Below, piece after piece: positions 21,951-22,675 of a DNA stretch of 22,675 nt. The notes under the pieces were generated by a model, which ran no database searches, was not told where the DNA came from, and worked only from the letters and a program-made list of their open reading frames with translations. The stretch is from NCBI GenBank assembly GCA_012797825.1, contig JAAZOI010000114.1, positions 1 to 22,675 of the forward strand. The letters run 5' to 3'. The DNA is from Eubacteriaceae bacterium (GTDB lineage: Bacteria > Bacillota > Clostridia > Eubacteriales > UBA1433). Made by a program: the position numbers and the translations under genes. How positions within the stretch are numbered: the stretch's first letter is position 1; each line of letters begins with the position of its first letter.

Positions 21951-22675
21951 ATGAATACTATAAATGATTTTATTAATTATGCGGTTGAAAACAATGCTTC
22001 GGACTTGCATATAACAACAGGCAGACCGCCGATTGTAAGAAAAAACGGCTCATTGCAGGAAATAAGCGGAATTGAGATAATGACTCCTGAATTGATAAAA
22101 AAATTAATTGAGCCGATAGTGCCTAAAAACAGGATTGCCGTGCTTGAAGAAAAAGGGGACATTGACTTTGCGTATGCTACTGCCAACTGCAGACTGCGCG
22201 TAAATATTTTTAAACAGCGCGGAAGTTACGCGGTTGCGCTCAGATTATTGGCAAGGGATATACCTACGCTTGACGGGCTTGGTCATCCGCCTGTGCTTAA
22301 AGACATGGCAATGCTTCCAAGAGGGCTTGTACTTGTAACTGGCACAACGGGCAGCGGTAAATCGACAACGCTTGCGGCTTTGGTTGATTATATAAATGAC
22401 AATAAGCAAGACCATATAATAACTATTGAAGACCCTATTGAATATCTGCACAGGCATAAAAAAAGCATTATTAACCAGCGTGAAGTTAATGAAGATACAA
22501 CAAGTTTTGCAGACGCTCTGCGAGCCGCGCTCAGAGAAGACCCCGATATAATACTTGTAGGTGAAATGCGCGACCTGGACACAATACGAGCGGCTATTAC
22601 GGCAGCTGAAACAGGGCACTTGGTATTTTCCACGCTGCATACCATGGGGGCGGCAAACACAATAGACCGTATAGT
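21951..22675 (+). CDS. pilT: Type IV pilus retraction ATPase PilT (cut by window end)
   Basis: The first 241 residues are present and the frame is open to the end of the window. The N-terminal PAS-like domain begins NDFINYAVENNASDLHITTG, the usual PilT opening. Walker A is GTTGSGKST (131-139). The Asp box DPIEY, the Walker B region DPDIILVGEMRD (Gly204-Glu205) and the His box HTMGA (His230) follow. PilT disassembles the pilus and pulls it in, giving twitching or DNA uptake. The expected length is about 350 residues, so roughly a third is missing. Start: ATG 3 bases after AGGAGGG; the next stronger spacing would not fit the family's start. Confidence 0.95.
   Translation, partial: MNTINDFINYAVENNASDLHITTGRPPIVRKNGSLQEISGIEIMTPELIKKLIEPIVPKNRIAVLEEKGDIDFAYATANCRLRVNIFKQRGSYAVALRLLARDIPTLDGLGHPPVLKDMAMLPRGLVLVTGTTGSGKSTTLAALVDYINDNKQDHIITIEDPIEYLHRHKKSIINQREVNEDTTSFADALRAALREDPDIILVGEMRDLDTIRAAITAAETGHLVFSTLHTMGAANTIDRI

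Noticed and set aside
22245..22660. Minus-strand frames opposite pilT
   Set aside because: They are shadows of the open pilT frame, which carries complete Walker A and B motifs.
1..22675. CRISPR arrays, insertion sequences, prophage or integrase genes
   Set aside because: I saw no spaced identical repeats, no transposase, recombinase or phage structural motif in any frame; the tRNA 3' copy at 799-846 is the only hint of past integration.

Overview
The window is AT-rich DNA from a low-GC Gram-positive bacterium, most likely a member of the Clostridia. The signs are strong AGGAGG-type ribosome sites, frequent TTG starts, classic TTGACA/TATAAT-like promoters, hairpin-plus-T-run terminators, a monocluster ferredoxin, a DUF6512-like membrane protein, a split ThrE exporter and a type IV pilus gene set with no outer-membrane parts (no PilQ or PilP in view). 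The taxon is an inference; no marker gene here fixes it below class.

Left part (1-5411): the 3' end of one tRNA and a complete tRNA-Ser(GCU), then a small membrane methyltransferase lying between the tRNA-Ser 3' end and a decayed copy of that 3' end with its terminator, which looks like an integration or duplication scar. Next comes a two-gene minus-strand operon (HTH regulator plus alpha/beta hydrolase) whose promoter carries three copies of a likely operator. A ferredoxin, a DUF6512-like membrane protein, the translational GTPase TypA/BipA (minus strand) and tRNA-Arg(ACG) follow.

Middle (5412-9103): a FadR/FCD-type GntR regulator broken by one extra base in an A8 run. After it lies almost 900 bases with no intact gene but with decayed coding fragments and two long stem-loops. 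Then come three very small candidate genes (41, 60 and 7 codons), two of which end directly in a terminator, an SseB-family protein and a DUF2127 membrane protein.

Right-middle (9104-12541): a metallo-beta-lactamase-fold hydrolase followed by a two-gene ThrE/YjjP-YjjB-type exporter, a stand-alone TIGR00300-type (archaeal ornithine cyclodeaminase-like) Rossmann protein, and tRNA-Gly(CCC).

Right end (12690-22675, cut by the window edge): a type IV pilus assembly locus, pilC-pilM-pilN-pilO, then a large PilX-like protein fused to bactofilin-like beta-helix repeats, two minor prepilins, an inverted prepilin peptidase (pilD), pilB and the 5' part of pilT. PilB and PilT would power extension and retraction, PilC/M/N/O form the inner-membrane platform, PilD matures the prepilins, and the two prepilins plus the beta-helix protein are candidate tip or minor components. 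No major pilin gene is present in the window. The beta-helix fusion and the non-Gly cleavage sites of both prepilins are the most unusual features.
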